Shown here: positions 18,335-28,284 of the stretch, in pieces
Numbering within the stretch: position 1 is the stretch's first letter
How the letters are laid out: each line of letters starts with the position of its first letter
Source of the DNA: Acidovorax facilis
Lineage (GTDB): Bacteria; Pseudomonadota; Gammaproteobacteria; Burkholderiales; Burkholderiaceae_C
Direction: 5' to 3'
Assembly (NCBI RefSeq): GCF_023913775.1
Contig: NZ_JAMXAX010000019.1
Location: 1 to 61,658 of the forward strand
DNA: 61,658 bases
The notes under the pieces: model-generated
Told to the model about the DNA's origin: nothing
Databases searched by the model: none
Seen by the model: only the letters and a program-made list of their open reading frames with translations
Translations under genes and position numbers: made by a program

Positions 18335-19335
18335 ATGATGCTACCAAAGATGTAGCGGATGAAGACGGTCCAACAAGCGTTGGTGCGCAAAATGACCTCG
18401 AAGCCATGCTGGCGGCAGCAGGCTCCCCGGCCGCCGTGCCTGGCCAGCGCTGTGGCGTGATCGCCATCGTGGGCAAGCCCAACGTGGGAAAGTCCACGCT
18501 GCTCAATGCCCTGGTGGGGCAGAAGATCAGCATCACCTCGCGCAAGGCGCAGACCACGCGGCACCGCATTACCGGTATTCGTACGCGCGAGCAGACACAG
18601 TTCATTTTTGTGGACACGCCGGGTTTCCAGACGCGCCATGCCACCGCACTCAACAAGTCGCTGAACAAGACCGTGATGGGCGCGATTGGCGACGTGGACC
18701 TGATCCTCTTCGTCGTCGAGGCCGGCAACTTCACGTTGGCCGATGCCAAGGTGCTGTCGCTGTTCAAGCCCGGCATCCCCACGCTGCTGCTGGCCAACAA
18801 GCTTGACATGGTGCACCGCCGCGCCGAGCTGGCCCCCTGGCTCAAGAGCATGCAGGAGCGCCACCCGTTTGCCGAGTTTGTGCCCATGTCGGCCAAGAAC
18901 AAGGGCGACATCGAGCGCCTGTTCGGCATCTGCGCCAAGTACCTGCCCGAGCAGGGCTGGTGGTACGGCGAAGACGAGCTGACCGACCGCAGCGAGAAGT
19001 TTCTGGCGTCCGAAACCGTGCGCGAGAAGCTGTTCCGCTTCACGGGCGACGAACTGCCTTACACCTCTACCGTGGTGATCGACAAGTTTGAGGAAGAAGC
19101 CAGCAAGCAGCACAAGCGCCTGGTCAAGATCGCTGCCACCATCGTGGTCGAGCGTGACAACCACAAGATGATGGTGATCGGCGACAAGGGCGAGCGCCTG
19201 AAGCGTATTGGCACCGAAGCCCGCCAGGAACTGGAAAAGCTCATGGATGCCAAGGTGTTCCTGGAGCTGTGGGTCAAGGTGCGCTCTGGCTGGGCCGACG
19301 ACGAGGCGCGCGTGCGTTCGTTCGGTTACGAATAA
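18331..19335 (+). CDS. era: GTPase Era
   Basis: A 334-residue GTPase that binds the 3' end of 16S rRNA during 30S assembly. G1 is GKPNVGKST (48-56), G3 is DTPGF and G4 is NKLDM. A C-terminal KH domain includes [17 protein letters not shown]. The ATG at 18331 overlaps the rnc stop. About 40 residues precede the GTPase domain, an acidic N-terminal extension ([12 protein letters not shown]) that E. coli Era lacks. Confidence 0.97.
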   Translation: MNDATKDVADEDGPTSVGAQNDLEAMLAAAGSPAAVPGQRCGVIAIVGKPNVGKSTLLNALVGQKISITSRKAQTTRHRITGIRTREQTQFIFVDTPGFQTRHATALNKSLNKTVMGAIGDVDLILFVVEAGNFTLADAKVLSLFKPGIPTLLLANKLDMVHRRAELAPWLKSMQERHPFAEFVPMSAKNKGDIERLFGICAKYLPEQGWWYGEDELTDRSEKFLASETVREKLFRFTGDELPYTSTVVIDKFEEEASKQHKRLVKIAATIVVERDNHKMMVIGDKGERLKRIGTEARQELEKLMDAKVFLELWVKVRSGWADDEARVRSFGYE

Positions 19336-19425
19336 CTCCGTGCCCGCCCGCGACCCTGTCTTGCCCGGGCGGCACAAGCTGTCTGGCGCTTGCCAGCCGC
19401 ATGCATTTCTGCGGGCCTGAAGCCA

Positions 19426-20190
19426 ATGGCTGCCGCCAAGCGCATCTCCGATGAACCCGCCTTCGTGCTGCACAGCTACGACTGGAGCGAGTCCAGCCTG
19501 ATCCTGGAGGTTTTCTGCCGTCAGCAAGGGCGTGTGGCGCTGGTGGCCAAGGGGGCCAAGAAGCCCAGCTCCAACTTCCGCCCGGTGCTACTGCCGCTCC
19601 AGCCCTTGTTGGTGACTTACACGCTCACCGGCGATGGCAGCGCAGACATCCACACCCTCAAGGGGGCGGAGTGGGTGGGCGGCCATGTGATGCCCACCGG
19701 CGATGCCCTGCTGTCGGGCATGTACCTTAACGAGCTACTGCTGCGCCTGCTGGCGCGCGCCGATCCACATGCGGCCTTGTTCGATGCCTATGCCGGTGTG
19801 GTGCGCGTGTTGGCCAGCGAACACGGCGATGCGTTAGAGCCCGTGCTGCGCAGCTTCGAGCTATTGCTGCTGCGCGAGATTGGCTTGCTTCCTGGCCTGG
19901 ATGTTCAGACCATGACGTTGGAGGTCTTGCAACCCAAGACGCGCTACACGCTGGTGCCCGAAGGCGGCCTGCGCGCCTCCTCCTCGGCCGATCGCGCGGG
20001 CCTGCTCGGCGTCCAGTGGCAGACGTTGCAACGCGCGCTGGACGACGCCGCCACCTACACCGCCACCTTGCGTGCCTGTGCGCCGGTGGCCGCAGAACTC
20101 AAACCCCAGCTGCGCACCCTGCTGCAATACCATTGCGGCAGCCCCATGCTGCGCACCCGCCAGCTCATGATCGATCTGCAGGCCCTATGA
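19426..20190 (+). CDS. recO: DNA repair protein RecO
   Basis: A 254-residue recombination mediator that, with RecR, loads RecA onto SSB-coated DNA. It has an N-terminal OB fold (about 8-85: [19 protein letters not shown]..., [12 protein letters not shown]) and a helical C-terminal domain. The ATG at 19426 ([10 protein letters not shown]) is chosen because upstream in-frame codons read through intergenic sequence. It lies in the rnc-era-recO-pdxJ-acpS run, and its stop overlaps the pdxJ start. Confidence 0.94.
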   Translation: MAAAKRISDEPAFVLHSYDWSESSLILEVFCRQQGRVALVAKGAKKPSSNFRPVLLPLQPLLVTYTLTGDGSADIHTLKGAEWVGGHVMPTGDALLSGMYLNELLLRLLARADPHAALFDAYAGVVRVLASEHGDALEPVLRSFELLLLREIGLLPGLDVQTMTLEVLQPKTRYTLVPEGGLRASSSADRAGLLGVQWQTLQRALDDAATYTATLRACAPVAAELKPQLRTLLQYHCGSPMLRTRQLMIDLQAL

Positions 20191-20972
20191 ACCAGACCTC
20201 TCGCACCTCCCACGCCACGGCCCTCTCGGTCAATGTCAACAAGGTCGCCCTGGTGCGCAACACGCGCCATCTGGGCATTCCCAGCGTCACCCGCGCGGCC
20301 GAGCTGTGCCTTCAGGCCGGTGCCCAGGGCATCACCGTGCACCCCCGGCCCGACGAGCGCCACATCCGCAGCCAGGACGTGTTCGAGCTGGCCACGCTGA
20401 TGAAGGCCTGGCCCGACCGCGAATACAACATCGAGGGCAATCCGTCTCAGAACCTGATGGACTTCATCCGCAAGGTTCGCCCGCACCAGGCGACCTTTGT
20501 ACCCGACAGCGAAGACCAGTTCACCAGCGACCACGGCTGGAGCTTTCCGCAGGATGCCGAGCGCCTGGCACCCCTGATCGCCGAGTGCAAAGCACTGGGC
20601 GTGCGCGTGAGCCTGTTCATGGACCCCGTGCCCGAGCAGATGGCTGCCGCCGAGGCGGTGGGCGCTGACCGGGTGGAGCTGTACACCGAGCCCTATGCCG
20701 CAGCCTGGGGCACGCCGCAGCAAGACGTTGAGCTCAAGCGCTACGCCGCCGCCGCCCAAGCCGCGCTGGATGTGGGGCTGGGCGTGAACGCGGGACACGA
20801 CCTCAACCGTGACAACCTTGCCGCCTTTGTGCGCGAGGTGCCTGGTGTGCTCGAAGTCTCGATCGGCCATGCCCTCATTGCCGACGCGCTGGAGTTGGGC
20901 TACGCCGCCACGGTGGTGGCCTACCTGGGCTGCATCCAGTTGGGTTGTGCCGTACAACCTGTTCACTCCTGA
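20187..20972 (+). CDS. pdxJ: Pyridoxine 5'-phosphate synthase
   Basis: A 261-residue TIM-barrel enzyme that joins 1-deoxy-xylulose 5-phosphate and 3-amino-2-oxopropyl phosphate to make vitamin B6 phosphate. Signature segments are [14 protein letters not shown] near the start, [12 protein letters not shown] and [11 protein letters not shown]. The ATG at 20187 overlaps the recO stop (ATGA); the frame stays open further upstream only as a shadow of recO. A palindromic repeat starts two bases after its stop. Confidence 0.96.
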   Translation: MNQTSRTSHATALSVNVNKVALVRNTRHLGIPSVTRAAELCLQAGAQGITVHPRPDERHIRSQDVFELATLMKAWPDREYNIEGNPSQNLMDFIRKVRPHQATFVPDSEDQFTSDHGWSFPQDAERLAPLIAECKALGVRVSLFMDPVPEQMAAAEAVGADRVELYTEPYAAAWGTPQQDVELKRYAAAAQAALDVGLGVNAGHDLNRDNLAAFVREVPGVLEVSIGHALIADALELGYAATVVAYLGCIQLGCAVQPVHS

Positions 20973-20973
20973 T

Positions 20974-21019
20974 TTGATAGCTTCTAGCGCTTGATGGATA
21001 AGCGCTAGAGCCCAATTTC
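20974..21019 (+). repeat. Palindromic repeat between pdxJ and acpS
   Basis: TTTGATAGCTTCTAGCGCTT then GATGGATAAGCGCTAGAGCCCAATTT. The core AGCGCTT...AAGCGCT is intact. This is close to the family consensus. Confidence 0.88.
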
Positions 21020-21030
21020 ATTCAAAAACC

Positions 21031-21426
21031 ATGATCTACGGCATTGGCACCGACATTTGCGACGTGCGCCGCATCGCGGCCAGCCTGGAACGCCACGGCG
21101 AGCGCTTTGCCCAGAAGGTGCTGGCCGACGGCGAACTGGCCACCTGGCGCGAGAGGAGTGGCCGTTGGCCCGACCGCGGCCTGCGCTACCTGGCCACGCG
21201 GTTCTCTGCCAAGGAAGCGTTCAGCAAAGCCATCGGCCTGGGTATGCGCATGCCCATGACCTGGCGCCACTGCGAAGTGGCCAAGCTTGCGAGCGGCCAG
21301 CCCGTGATCGTGCTGCACGGCGCACTCAAGGAATGGTTTGATGCCAAAGGGCTGAAAGCGCACCTGAGCGTGACCGACGAGACCGACTATGCCGCCAGCT
21401 TCTGTGTGGTAGAGAGATTTGATTAA
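21031..21426 (+). CDS. acpS: Holo-acyl carrier protein synthase
   Basis: A 131-residue phosphopantetheinyl transferase that activates AcpP using CoA. The family motifs are present: [10 protein letters not shown] (6-15) with the Mg-binding Asp, and [13 protein letters not shown] with the catalytic Glu. It is placed after pdxJ, as in most proteobacteria. Its substrate acpP lies 13 kb upstream in this window. It is flanked on both sides by copies of the palindromic repeat. Confidence 0.95.
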   Translation: MIYGIGTDICDVRRIAASLERHGERFAQKVLADGELATWRERSGRWPDRGLRYLATRFSAKEAFSKAIGLGMRMPMTWRHCEVAKLASGQPVIVLHGALKEWFDAKGLKAHLSVTDETDYAASFCVVERFD

Positions 21427-21472
21427 AAATGGCCTCTGGCGCTTGATGGAAAAGCGCTAGAAGCTATGTTTT
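21425..21472 (+). repeat. Palindromic repeat between acpS and nagZ
   Basis: AAAAATGGCCTCTGGCGCTT then GATGGAAAAGCGCTAGAAGCTATGTTTT. The core is GGCGCTT...AAGCGCT. It overlaps the last bases of the acpS stop codon. Confidence 0.85.
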
Positions 21473-21499
21473 CAATAGCAAACTGATGTTTGACACCCT

Positions 21500-22591
21500 A
21501 TGACCGAACATGCCCCCCTCATCCTCGACGTGGCAGGCACAGAGCTGACCGCCGCCGACCGCCGCCGCCTGGCCCACCCGCTGACCGGTGGCGTGATCCT
21601 GTTTGCCCGCAACTGGGAAAACCGTGCGCAGCTGCTCCAGCTGACCAGCAGTATCAAGGCCGTGCGTGACGATCTGCTGATCTGCGTGGACCATGAGGGC
21701 GGCCGTGTGCAGCGCTTTCGCACCGATGGCTTCACCCACCTGCCGCCCATGCGCGCTCTCGGCGAGATGTGGATGGACGATGGCAAGGGCGCCAAGGCCG
21801 TGCCTGGCAGCGGCGCGCTGCGCGCCACCAATGCGGCCACGGCGGCGGGTTATGTGCTGGGTGCGGAGTTGCGCGCCTGTGGGGTTGATTTCTCGTTCAC
21901 CCCGGTTCTCGATCTCGATTGGGGTGAAAGCGGTGTGATCGGCGACCGTGCCTTTCACCGCGACCCGCGTGTGGTGGCGCTGCTCGCCAAGAGCCTCATG
22001 CACGGTCTGCTGCAGGCCGGCATGGCCAACTGCGGCAAACACTTCCCGGGGCACGGCTTTGTCAAAGCCGACTCGCACACCGAGGTGCCGGTGGACAAGC
22101 GCAGCCTGAAGGCCATCCTGGCCGACGACGCCGCGCCATACCCCTGGCTCAGCAGCACGCTCACCAGCGTGATGCCCGCCCATGTGATCTACCCCAAGGT
22201 CGATAGCCGCCCCGCAGGCTTCTCGCAGCGCTGGCTGCAGGACATCCTGCGGCGGCAGATGCGTTTTGACGGCGCCATCTTCAGCGACGACCTCAGCATG
22301 GAAGGCGCTCGGCGTCTGGACGGCCAGGTCGTCAGCTACACCGACGCAGCCGTGGCGGCGCTGGAGGCAGGCTGCGACCTGGTGCTGTTGTGCAACCAGA
22401 GCGTGGGCGATGGCAAGGCCGTGGATGAACTCATCGACGGCCTGGAACAGGCCCAGAACCAGGGCCGCTGGCAACCGAGTGTGGACAGCGAATCCCGCCG
22501 CCTGGCGCTGCTGCCCGAAACCCTTCCCCAGGCCTGGGATGAGCTGATGTACCAGCCCGCCTATCTGCAGGCCTTGGATCTGTTGCCCTGA
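21500..22591 (+). CDS. nagZ: Beta-N-acetylhexosaminidase (cell-wall recycling)
   Basis: A 363-residue cytoplasmic glycoside hydrolase family 3 enzyme that removes GlcNAc from 1,6-anhydro-muropeptides during peptidoglycan recycling. The hallmark KHFPGHGFVKADSH contains the catalytic His/Asp pair, and FSDDLSMEGA carries the catalytic Asp nucleophile. The substrate-binding DHEGGRVQRF is near residue 62. The short single-domain length fits NagZ rather than large GH3 glucosidases. The 144 bases after it hold nothing I can identify. Confidence 0.95.
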   Translation: MTEHAPLILDVAGTELTAADRRRLAHPLTGGVILFARNWENRAQLLQLTSSIKAVRDDLLICVDHEGGRVQRFRTDGFTHLPPMRALGEMWMDDGKGAKAVPGSGALRATNAATAAGYVLGAELRACGVDFSFTPVLDLDWGESGVIGDRAFHRDPRVVALLAKSLMHGLLQAGMANCGKHFPGHGFVKADSHTEVPVDKRSLKAILADDAAPYPWLSSTLTSVMPAHVIYPKVDSRPAGFSQRWLQDILRRQMRFDGAIFSDDLSMEGARRLDGQVVSYTDAAVAALEAGCDLVLLCNQSVGDGKAVDELIDGLEQAQNQGRWQPSVDSESRRLALLPETLPQAWDELMYQPAYLQALDLLP

Positions 22592-22735
22592 CGCCGTGAG
22601 AGCCCGTGGCCCGGAGTCTGGTGCGGCGCCCTCGTCGTTGCCGTGCTCGCCGGGTGTGCAACCCGCCTGCGCCCGCCGCCTAGCGTGCGACCCTGCCAGA
22701 CCCTCACGCACAGCCGATTTCTCGGTTTCAGTGGA

Positions 22736-23458
22736 CTAGGGCGTGTTGAAAGGCCCTGGCGTGACTGGAGGCGGGGCTGCCGGGGCACTTTCTGCGGCCT
22801 CTGCAGCGTTGGCGGGTAGTGCAGGCGGTGGTGGCACCCCCTGAAACCTGCGCACCACGCGTTGAAACACCAGCGCATTGGGAATCTGCAGCCAGGCGAC
22901 CTGGTCCGCCGCAGCGCCATGGTCTTCGAGCGTGGTGTAGAGCAGGTTGATGTCCACCACACGTCCTTTGGCCCCGGGCTTTTCGGCGGTGTCCAGCACC
23001 TCGATGTGGTCGCCAATCTTGAAGGGCCGCACGGTGAAGATAAGCAGCGCGCAAAACAGGTTGGAGAGCACACTCCACGCTGCGAAAAAGGCCACGGCCC
23101 CGACAGTGGCAAACCCGGTGAACGCGGTCCAAAGCACGGTGGCCGACACCCCCATGCGTTCCAGCACCAGCAGCGCCGCACTGGCAATGATGAGCCAGCG
23201 GATCAGCCCGTTCATGGGCACCACCAGTTCGTCGGGCACCTGGTAGTGCGCGCTGGCGCGGCGCACGATGCGGCGCAGCACCCGTTGCAGCAGCCAGGCG
23301 ACAAACAGGATCAGCAGGATCTGTGTGCCGGGGATGATGACTTCGAGCCAGTCTTGTACCCAGTCGGGAAGGCGGGTTTTCAGCAGCTGCATGCGCGAAA
23401 CGGCGGTGCGGGCGTTGCGCTCGGTGGCGTCAAACGTGAGGGCAGAAAAGAAACTCAA
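22736..23458 (-). CDS. MscS-family mechanosensitive ion channel
   Basis: A 240-residue small-conductance channel protein. Membrane segments lie at about 40-60, 84-101 and 104-135; the last is the Gly/Ala-rich pore helix (FATVGAVAFFAAWSVLSNLFCALL). A beta domain follows (RPFKIGDHIEV...GRVVDINLLYTTL). The C-terminus is Pro/Ala-rich. The start taken is TTG at 23458, overlapping the stop of the upstream response regulator (TTGA); an ATG at 23392 giving 218 residues is possible. Overlap with the regulator suggests the two act together or are at least co-expressed. Confidence 0.88.
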   Translation of the reverse strand: MSFFSALTFDATERNARTAVSRMQLLKTRLPDWVQDWLEVIIPGTQILLILFVAWLLQRVLRRIVRRASAHYQVPDELVVPMNGLIRWLIIASAALLVLERMGVSATVLWTAFTGFATVGAVAFFAAWSVLSNLFCALLIFTVRPFKIGDHIEVLDTAEKPGAKGRVVDINLLYTTLEDHGAAADQVAWLQIPNALVFQRVVRRFQGVPPPPALPANAAEAAESAPAAPPPVTPGPFNTP

Positions 23459-24489
23459 TTGCGCAGTTGCTCCACGGTGTCCATCTGCATTTCAAAACTG
23501 AAGAAGCGATTGCGGCCCTGGGCCTTGGCGGCATAAAGCGCCTGGTCGGCACGCATGATCATGCTTTCGGCGTTGGTGCTGTCGTCAGGCACGCAGGTGG
23601 TGATGCCGCCTGACAGCGTGAGGATGTTGCCCAGCGGTGAATCTGCGTGTGGAAGGGCGCGCACCTTGAGCAGCTGTCCCAGGGCTCGCGCGAAGGTCAT
23701 GGCACCCGAGCGTGGCGTGTTGGGCAGGATGAGGGCGAATTCCTCACCACCGTAGCGTGAGGCGATGTCACGAGGGCGCACGCACACCTCGCGCAACAGG
23801 CGGCCGACTTCCTTCAGGCAGGCATCGCCCTGCACATGCCCGCTGGCGTCGTTGAAGAGCTTGAAGTGATCCAGGTCGCACAGCATCAGCGTGAGCGGCG
23901 TGCCGTCCCGGCGCGCAGCCAGGATCTCGTTGTGCAGAATGCGGTCGAACCCCCGGCGGTTGACCAGGCCGGTGAGCGCATCGATTTCCACCATTTCGTT
24001 GAGCCGCTGGTTGGCCAGATGCAACTCGGCCGACATGGAGACGAGCCTGCGGCGCATGTCCAGCAGCCGGCGCATGGCACGCAGTTTGGCCATCAGCACG
24101 ATAGGCTTGACGGGTTTGACGAGGTAGTCGTCACCACCCACTTCAATACCGCGCCACACATCGAGTTCGTTGTCCAGGCCCGAGAGGAAGATGATGGGTG
24201 TCCAGTCGCCCGCCTCGCTCTCGCGCATCTGCTGGGCCACCCAGTAGCCGTCCTGGCCGGGCAGCCGGATGTCCAGCAGCACCAGATCGGGGCGGTGGGT
24301 TTTGAACAGGTGCAGCGCTGCGTTGCCCTCGGGCGCCTCAAAGATGTCTGACACCCCAGCCCGCCGCAGCTCGGCCACCAGCGCTGCGCGCACGGATCCC
24401 TGGTCTTCGACCACCAGCACCGAAAAAGCGTTGCCCGAGGGCAAGGGCTGGCTGGCCGGGTAGGGGGCGTTGCTGGAACTGAAGGGCAC
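23455..24489 (-). CDS. Response regulator with GGDEF domain (diguanylate cyclase)
   Basis: A 344-residue protein. The receiver domain covers about 22-145, with phospho-acceptor Asp73 (LLDIRLPG) and conserved Lys125 (LVKPVKP). A coiled linker (about 146-166) leads to a GGDEF domain with an intact GGEEF site (247-251). The product-inhibition site RxxD (RPRD, 238-241) sits five residues upstream. It should therefore make cyclic di-GMP from GTP under control of an unlinked histidine kinase and be feedback-inhibited. It is followed by the MscS gene with overlapping codons. Confidence 0.93.
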   Translation of the reverse strand: MPFSSSNAPYPASQPLPSGNAFSVLVVEDQGSVRAALVAELRRAGVSDIFEAPEGNAALHLFKTHRPDLVLLDIRLPGQDGYWVAQQMRESEAGDWTPIIFLSGLDNELDVWRGIEVGGDDYLVKPVKPIVLMAKLRAMRRLLDMRRRLVSMSAELHLANQRLNEMVEIDALTGLVNRRGFDRILHNEILAARRDGTPLTLMLCDLDHFKLFNDASGHVQGDACLKEVGRLLREVCVRPRDIASRYGGEEFALILPNTPRSGAMTFARALGQLLKVRALPHADSPLGNILTLSGGITTCVPDDSTNAESMIMRADQALYAAKAQGRNRFFSFEMQMDTVEQLRN

Positions 24490-24523
24490 GGTAGTGTCTC
24501 CTTGGGGCCGTCAAAGGGCGGGT

Positions 24524-24547
24524 CCGGGATGCCCCGAGGGCATCCGG
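24524..24547 (-). terminator. Hairpin after lysS, weak terminator candidate
   Basis: GGATGCCC (24527-24534), loop CGA, GGGCATCC (24538-24545), extended by CC/GG with one bulge. There is no T-run on either side, so it may be only a partial terminator or an mRNA-stabilising hairpin between lysS and the regulator gene. Confidence 0.35.
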
Positions 24548-24557
24548 GGCGCGCGAC

Positions 24558-26102
24558 TCAGGACTCGCGGCGCAGCGCGGGGAACAGGATCACGTCGCGA
24601 ATGCTGGGGCTGTCAGTCAGCAGCATCATGAGACGGTCAATGCCGATACCGCAACCCCCCGTGGGGGGCATGCCGTATTCCAGCGCGCGCACGAAATCGT
24701 GGTCGTAGAACATGGCTTCGTCATCGCCGCTGTCTTTGGCGGCCACCTGGGCGTGAAAGCGGGCGGCCTGGTCTTCGGCGTCGTTCAGTTCGCTGAAACC
24801 ATTGCCGAACTCGCGGCCGGTGATGTACAGCTCAAAGCGCTCCGTCACCTCGGGGCGCGCGTCGTTGGCACGCGCCAGGGGCGAGATCTCGGTGGGGTGC
24901 TCCATGATGAAGGTGGGCTGCCACAGCTTGTCTTCCACCGTTTCTTCAAAGTACAGCACCTGCAGGCTGGCCAGCGTGCGGGCCGAGAGCTTGTCCTTCT
25001 CTTCGGTCATGCCCAGCTTCTTCAATGCGCTGATGAGCCAGGCGGCATCGTCCACATGGGCGCCTGCTTCGGTGTGCTGGAAGATGGCTTCGCGGATCGT
25101 CAGGCGGGCAAACGGCTGGGTCAGGTCCACCGCGCGGCCCTGGTAGGTCATCTGCAGCGAGCCCGTGGCTTTCAGGGCCACTTCACGGATCAGGGTCTCG
25201 GTGAAGTCCATCAGGTCCAGGTAGTTCCAGTACGCCGCGTAGAACTCCATCATGGTGAACTCGGGGTTGTGGCGCACCGAGATGCCTTCGTTGCGGTAGC
25301 TGCGGTTGATCTCGAACACACGCTCGAAGCCGCCCACGATCAGGCGCTTGAGGTAGAGCTCGGGCGCGATGCGCAGGTACATCTCCTGCTCCAGCGCGTT
25401 GTGGTGCGTCACGAACGGCTTGGCATTCGCGCCGCCCGGGATGGGGTGCAGCATGGGCGTTTCGACTTCGAGGAAGCCGTGGCTCACCATGAACTCGCGC
25501 AGCCCGCTCACGGCCTTGCTGCGCGCCATGAAGCGCTTGCGGGCGTGCTCGTCGGTGATCAGGTCCACGTAGCGCTGGCGGTATTTCTGCTCCTGGTCGG
25601 CCATGCCGTGGAACTTGTCGGGCAGCGGGCGCAGGCTCTTGGTGAGCAGGCGCAGGCTGGTCACCTTGACCGACAGCTCGCCCGTCTTGGTCTTCATCAG
25701 CGTGCCTTCGGCGCCCACGATGTCGCCCAGGTCCCAGTGCTTGAAGGCGGCATACAGGTCTTCGCCCACGGCGTCACGGGTCACATAGAGCTGAATGCGG
25801 CCGCCCACGTCGCCCAGCGAGCCATCCTGCACGGTTGCAAAACTGGCCTTGCCCATCACGCGCTTGAGCATCATCCGGCCAGCGACCGAGACGTTCACCG
25901 GCGTGGCTTCGAGGGACTCGTTCGTGGCAGTGCTGTGTTCCAGGTGCAACTGGGCAGCCTTGTGGCCGGGCTTGAAGTTATTGGGGAAGGCAACCCCACC
26001 GCCAGTGGCCTGGACTTCGCGCAGAGCGCGGAGCTTTTCGCGGCGCTCGGCGATGAGCTGGTTTTCGTCCTGGGGAGCGGGGGCGTGGTTTTGGTCTGAC
26101 AT
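24558..26102 (-). CDS. lysS: Lysyl-tRNA synthetase, class II
   Basis: A 514-residue enzyme that charges tRNA-Lys. It has an N-terminal OB-fold anticodon-binding domain (about 70-175, [16 protein letters not shown]...) followed by the class II catalytic core. Motif 1 is at [14 protein letters not shown], motif 2 at [21 protein letters not shown] and motif 3 near [13 protein letters not shown]. The start is ATG at 26102. A MITE-like element lies 86 bases upstream of the start. Confidence 0.97.
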   Translation of the reverse strand: MSDQNHAPAPQDENQLIAERREKLRALREVQATGGGVAFPNNFKPGHKAAQLHLEHSTATNESLEATPVNVSVAGRMMLKRVMGKASFATVQDGSLGDVGGRIQLYVTRDAVGEDLYAAFKHWDLGDIVGAEGTLMKTKTGELSVKVTSLRLLTKSLRPLPDKFHGMADQEQKYRQRYVDLITDEHARKRFMARSKAVSGLREFMVSHGFLEVETPMLHPIPGGANAKPFVTHHNALEQEMYLRIAPELYLKRLIVGGFERVFEINRSYRNEGISVRHNPEFTMMEFYAAYWNYLDLMDFTETLIREVALKATGSLQMTYQGRAVDLTQPFARLTIREAIFQHTEAGAHVDDAAWLISALKKLGMTEEKDKLSARTLASLQVLYFEETVEDKLWQPTFIMEHPTEISPLARANDARPEVTERFELYITGREFGNGFSELNDAEDQAARFHAQVAAKDSGDDEAMFYDHDFVRALEYGMPPTGGCGIGIDRLMMLLTDSPSIRDVILFPALRRES

Positions 26103-26188
26103 AGGTGCCGTCGATGCGGGGGCGTGAAATGGGGGCTGGGTTCAGCCAAACCCCTCATTTTATCGGCTATGTGTTGCCGACAGGTCCT

Positions 26189-26460
26189 AAGAACCTGTTC
26201 AAGATCTTTTCGGGGATCGCATTGGAGTGCAATCGGGATGAGTGGACGCAACGGATGCGCCGCATGGGCGCACGCCCATGCAAGCAGCCGAGGCTTCCAA
26301 TCGCCCGATTTCACTCAAACCCTTCGGGCAAGTGCCTTGCCGGGCGGTCTGCGGCGTTGCGGCGCTTGTGGATAGCCGGGCTATCCACTGCGCTCCGCGC
26401 CTTGCATCCCATCCCGGCAAGGACCTTATGCGACCCCGAAAAGATTTAGAACAGGTTCTT
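26189..26460. mobile_element. MITE-like 272-bp element with long inverted ends
   Basis: The two ends are near-perfect inverted repeats: AAGAACCTGTTC, then ATCTTTTCGGGG, then TCGCAT in both, with two or three mismatches and one indel over 34-36 bases. Inside are three more perfect inverted repeats: GCATGGGCG/CGCCCATGC (26262-26281), CCTTGCCGGG/CCCGGCAAGG (26335-26344 with 26413-26422) and GTGGATAGCC/GGCTATCCAC (26368-26388). No credible ORF is seen. No transposase is present, so mobility would be in trans. The right end provides the AA of the stop codon of the adjacent sugar transferase. Confidence 0.7.
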
Positions 26461-27070
26461 ATCCCCTGGACGGCCGGTCGCCCCACAGCGCGGATGCCGT
26501 CCTCACGATGATCTTCAGGTCGCTCCAAAGCGTGTGCGAGCGGGCGTACTCCGCGGCATAGCGCAGCTTGATGGGCAGAATCTGCTCCACGTAAGTGCGC
26601 TCCGGATCGCTGCTCTGGCCCAGCAAAGTGCTTTCGTCGCGGAACTCGATGGAGGCGCGGTCTGTGATGCCGGGCCGCACACTGAGCACCAGGTCTCGCA
26701 CAGAGTCCGGGTAAAGTGCCACATAGTGCGGCACCTCGGGCCGGGGGCCGACAAGGCTCATATGGCCCAGCAGCACGTTGAAAAGCTGCGGCAATTCATC
26801 GATCTTGGTGCGCCGCAGCCAGTGGCCAGCCCGGGTGATGCGGGCGTCGGCCCCCACGGTAATCGCCGGGCCCGCAGCTTCTGCGCGCGGGTGCATGGTG
26901 CGGAACTTGTAGATGCGAAACAACCTGCCCGCGCGGCCCACACGCTGTTGGCGAAAGAACGCTGGGCCGGGCGAATCCCACACCACCCACAGTGCCACGG
27001 CCAGCAGCACGGGCGCGAGCAGCAGCAGCCCGAGGGCGGCCAAGAACAGGTCGAACAGCCGCTTGGGCAT
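26459..27070 (-). CDS. Initiating sugar transferase (PglC/WcaJ C-terminal type)
   Basis: A 203-residue monotopic phosphoglycosyl transferase that puts the first sugar phosphate on undecaprenyl phosphate at the inner membrane. It has a membrane-entering helix at about 8-31, the KFRTMHP motif (55-61), the catalytic Asp-Glu pair in TKIDELPQLFNVL (91-92) and LVGPRPEVPHY. The short single-helix form matches PglC-type enzymes. The start is ATG at 27070, one base after the upstream stop. The stop codon TAA straddles the end of the MITE-like element, so the last few residues may have been altered by its arrival. Confidence 0.9.
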   Translation of the reverse strand: MPKRLFDLFLAALGLLLLAPVLLAVALWVVWDSPGPAFFRQQRVGRAGRLFRIYKFRTMHPRAEAAGPAITVGADARITRAGHWLRRTKIDELPQLFNVLLGHMSLVGPRPEVPHYVALYPDSVRDLVLSVRPGITDRASIEFRDESTLLGQSSDPERTYVEQILPIKLRYAAEYARSHTLWSDLKIIVRTASALWGDRPSRG

Positions 27071-27071
27071 G

Positions 27072-28241
27072 TCAGCCCAGCACCTCGTGCAGCGCGGCAA
27101 TCACACGGTCCTGATCGCTGTCACCCATGGCGGTGAACAGGGGGATGCTGATCATGGCCTGGTAGGCTGCATCGGCCTGGGGGAACATCTCCGGCGTGAG
27201 CTGATAGCGGTCCCGCCAGTACGGGTGCCGGTGCAGCGGCACATAGTGCACGCTGGTGCCGATGCCCCGGTCCGACAGGGCCTGGATGGCCTCGTCTCGC
27301 CCCAGCGGTGCATCGGCACGCAGCCGGATGACATACAGGTGCCATGCGTGGATGTCGCCCTGGGGTGCATTGGCTGGCAAGTTCAGGGGCAGGGGCGCCA
27401 GCTGTTCGTGGTAGCGGTTTGCCAGGGCCTGGCGCCGCTGCACAAACTGCGGCAGCCGTGCCAGCTGCTCCACGCCCATGGCGGCTGCAACGTCCGTCAT
27501 GTTGTATTTAAAGCCGGGCGCGATCACCTCGTAGTACCAGGCCGGGGTTTTGGAAGTGAAGCGGTCAAACGCATCGCGGCTCATGCCGTGCAGCCGCATG
27601 GTGCGCATGCGTTGCGCAAGCGCGGGGTCGTGCGTGACGGCCATGCCTCCTTCGCCGGTGGTGATGGTCTTGTTGGCGTAAAAACTGAACACCGTGACAT
27701 CGGATTGCAATTGCCCCACCAGGGTGCCGCGCCAGGTGGTGGGCAAGGCATGGGCCGCGTCTTCCACCACCTTCAGGTGATGTTCTTTGGCGATGGCCAG
27801 AATGGCGTCCATGTCGCAGGCCAGCCCGCCGTAGTGCACGGGCATGATGGCTTTGGTGCGGGGCGTGATGGCGGCGCGTACCTTGGCCGGGTCGATATTG
27901 AGGGTCACCGGGTCCACGTCCACCAGTACCGGGTCCGCACCCAGGTAGCGCACCACCTCCACGGTGGCGGTGAAGGTCAGTGTGGGCGCGATCACTTCAT
28001 CGCCGGGGCCGATGCCCAGGGCCTCCAGCGCGAGGTGCAGGCCCGCCGTGGCGGAGTTGACGGCGATGCTCTGCAGACCACCGCCGCCCAGGAAGGCGGT
28101 GAATGCCTGCTCAAACTCTTTGGTCTTGGGCCCGGTCGTGACCCATCCCGAGCGCATGGCCGCGCTGACGGCATCGATTTCTGCCGGCCCGATGTCGGGG
28201 CGGGCGAACGGGAGAAAGGGTAGGTCGGCGGGGGAGTTCAT
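27072..28241 (-). CDS. DegT/DnrJ/EryC1-family sugar aminotransferase (PglE-like)
   Basis: A 389-residue PLP enzyme that aminates a 4-keto nucleotide sugar. The PLP lysine is Lys191 in [14 protein letters not shown]. The cofactor-binding Asp161 lies in VVEDAAHA, and [10 protein letters not shown] is the family's substrate segment. With the 4,6-dehydratase at 32865 and the PglC-like transferase just downstream, the likely product is a UDP-4-amino-4,6-dideoxy-HexNAc, as in bacillosamine synthesis. That sugar identity is inferred. Confidence 0.9.
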   Translation of the reverse strand: MNSPADLPFLPFARPDIGPAEIDAVSAAMRSGWVTTGPKTKEFEQAFTAFLGGGGLQSIAVNSATAGLHLALEALGIGPGDEVIAPTLTFTATVEVVRYLGADPVLVDVDPVTLNIDPAKVRAAITPRTKAIMPVHYGGLACDMDAILAIAKEHHLKVVEDAAHALPTTWRGTLVGQLQSDVTVFSFYANKTITTGEGGMAVTHDPALAQRMRTMRLHGMSRDAFDRFTSKTPAWYYEVIAPGFKYNMTDVAAAMGVEQLARLPQFVQRRQALANRYHEQLAPLPLNLPANAPQGDIHAWHLYVIRLRADAPLGRDEAIQALSDRGIGTSVHYVPLHRHPYWRDRYQLTPEMFPQADAAYQAMISIPLFTAMGDSDQDRVIAALHEVLG

Positions 28242-28284
28242 GGGCGTTGTGGTGAGTGCTAAAAGGGCCAGAGCGAGGCCGCGC

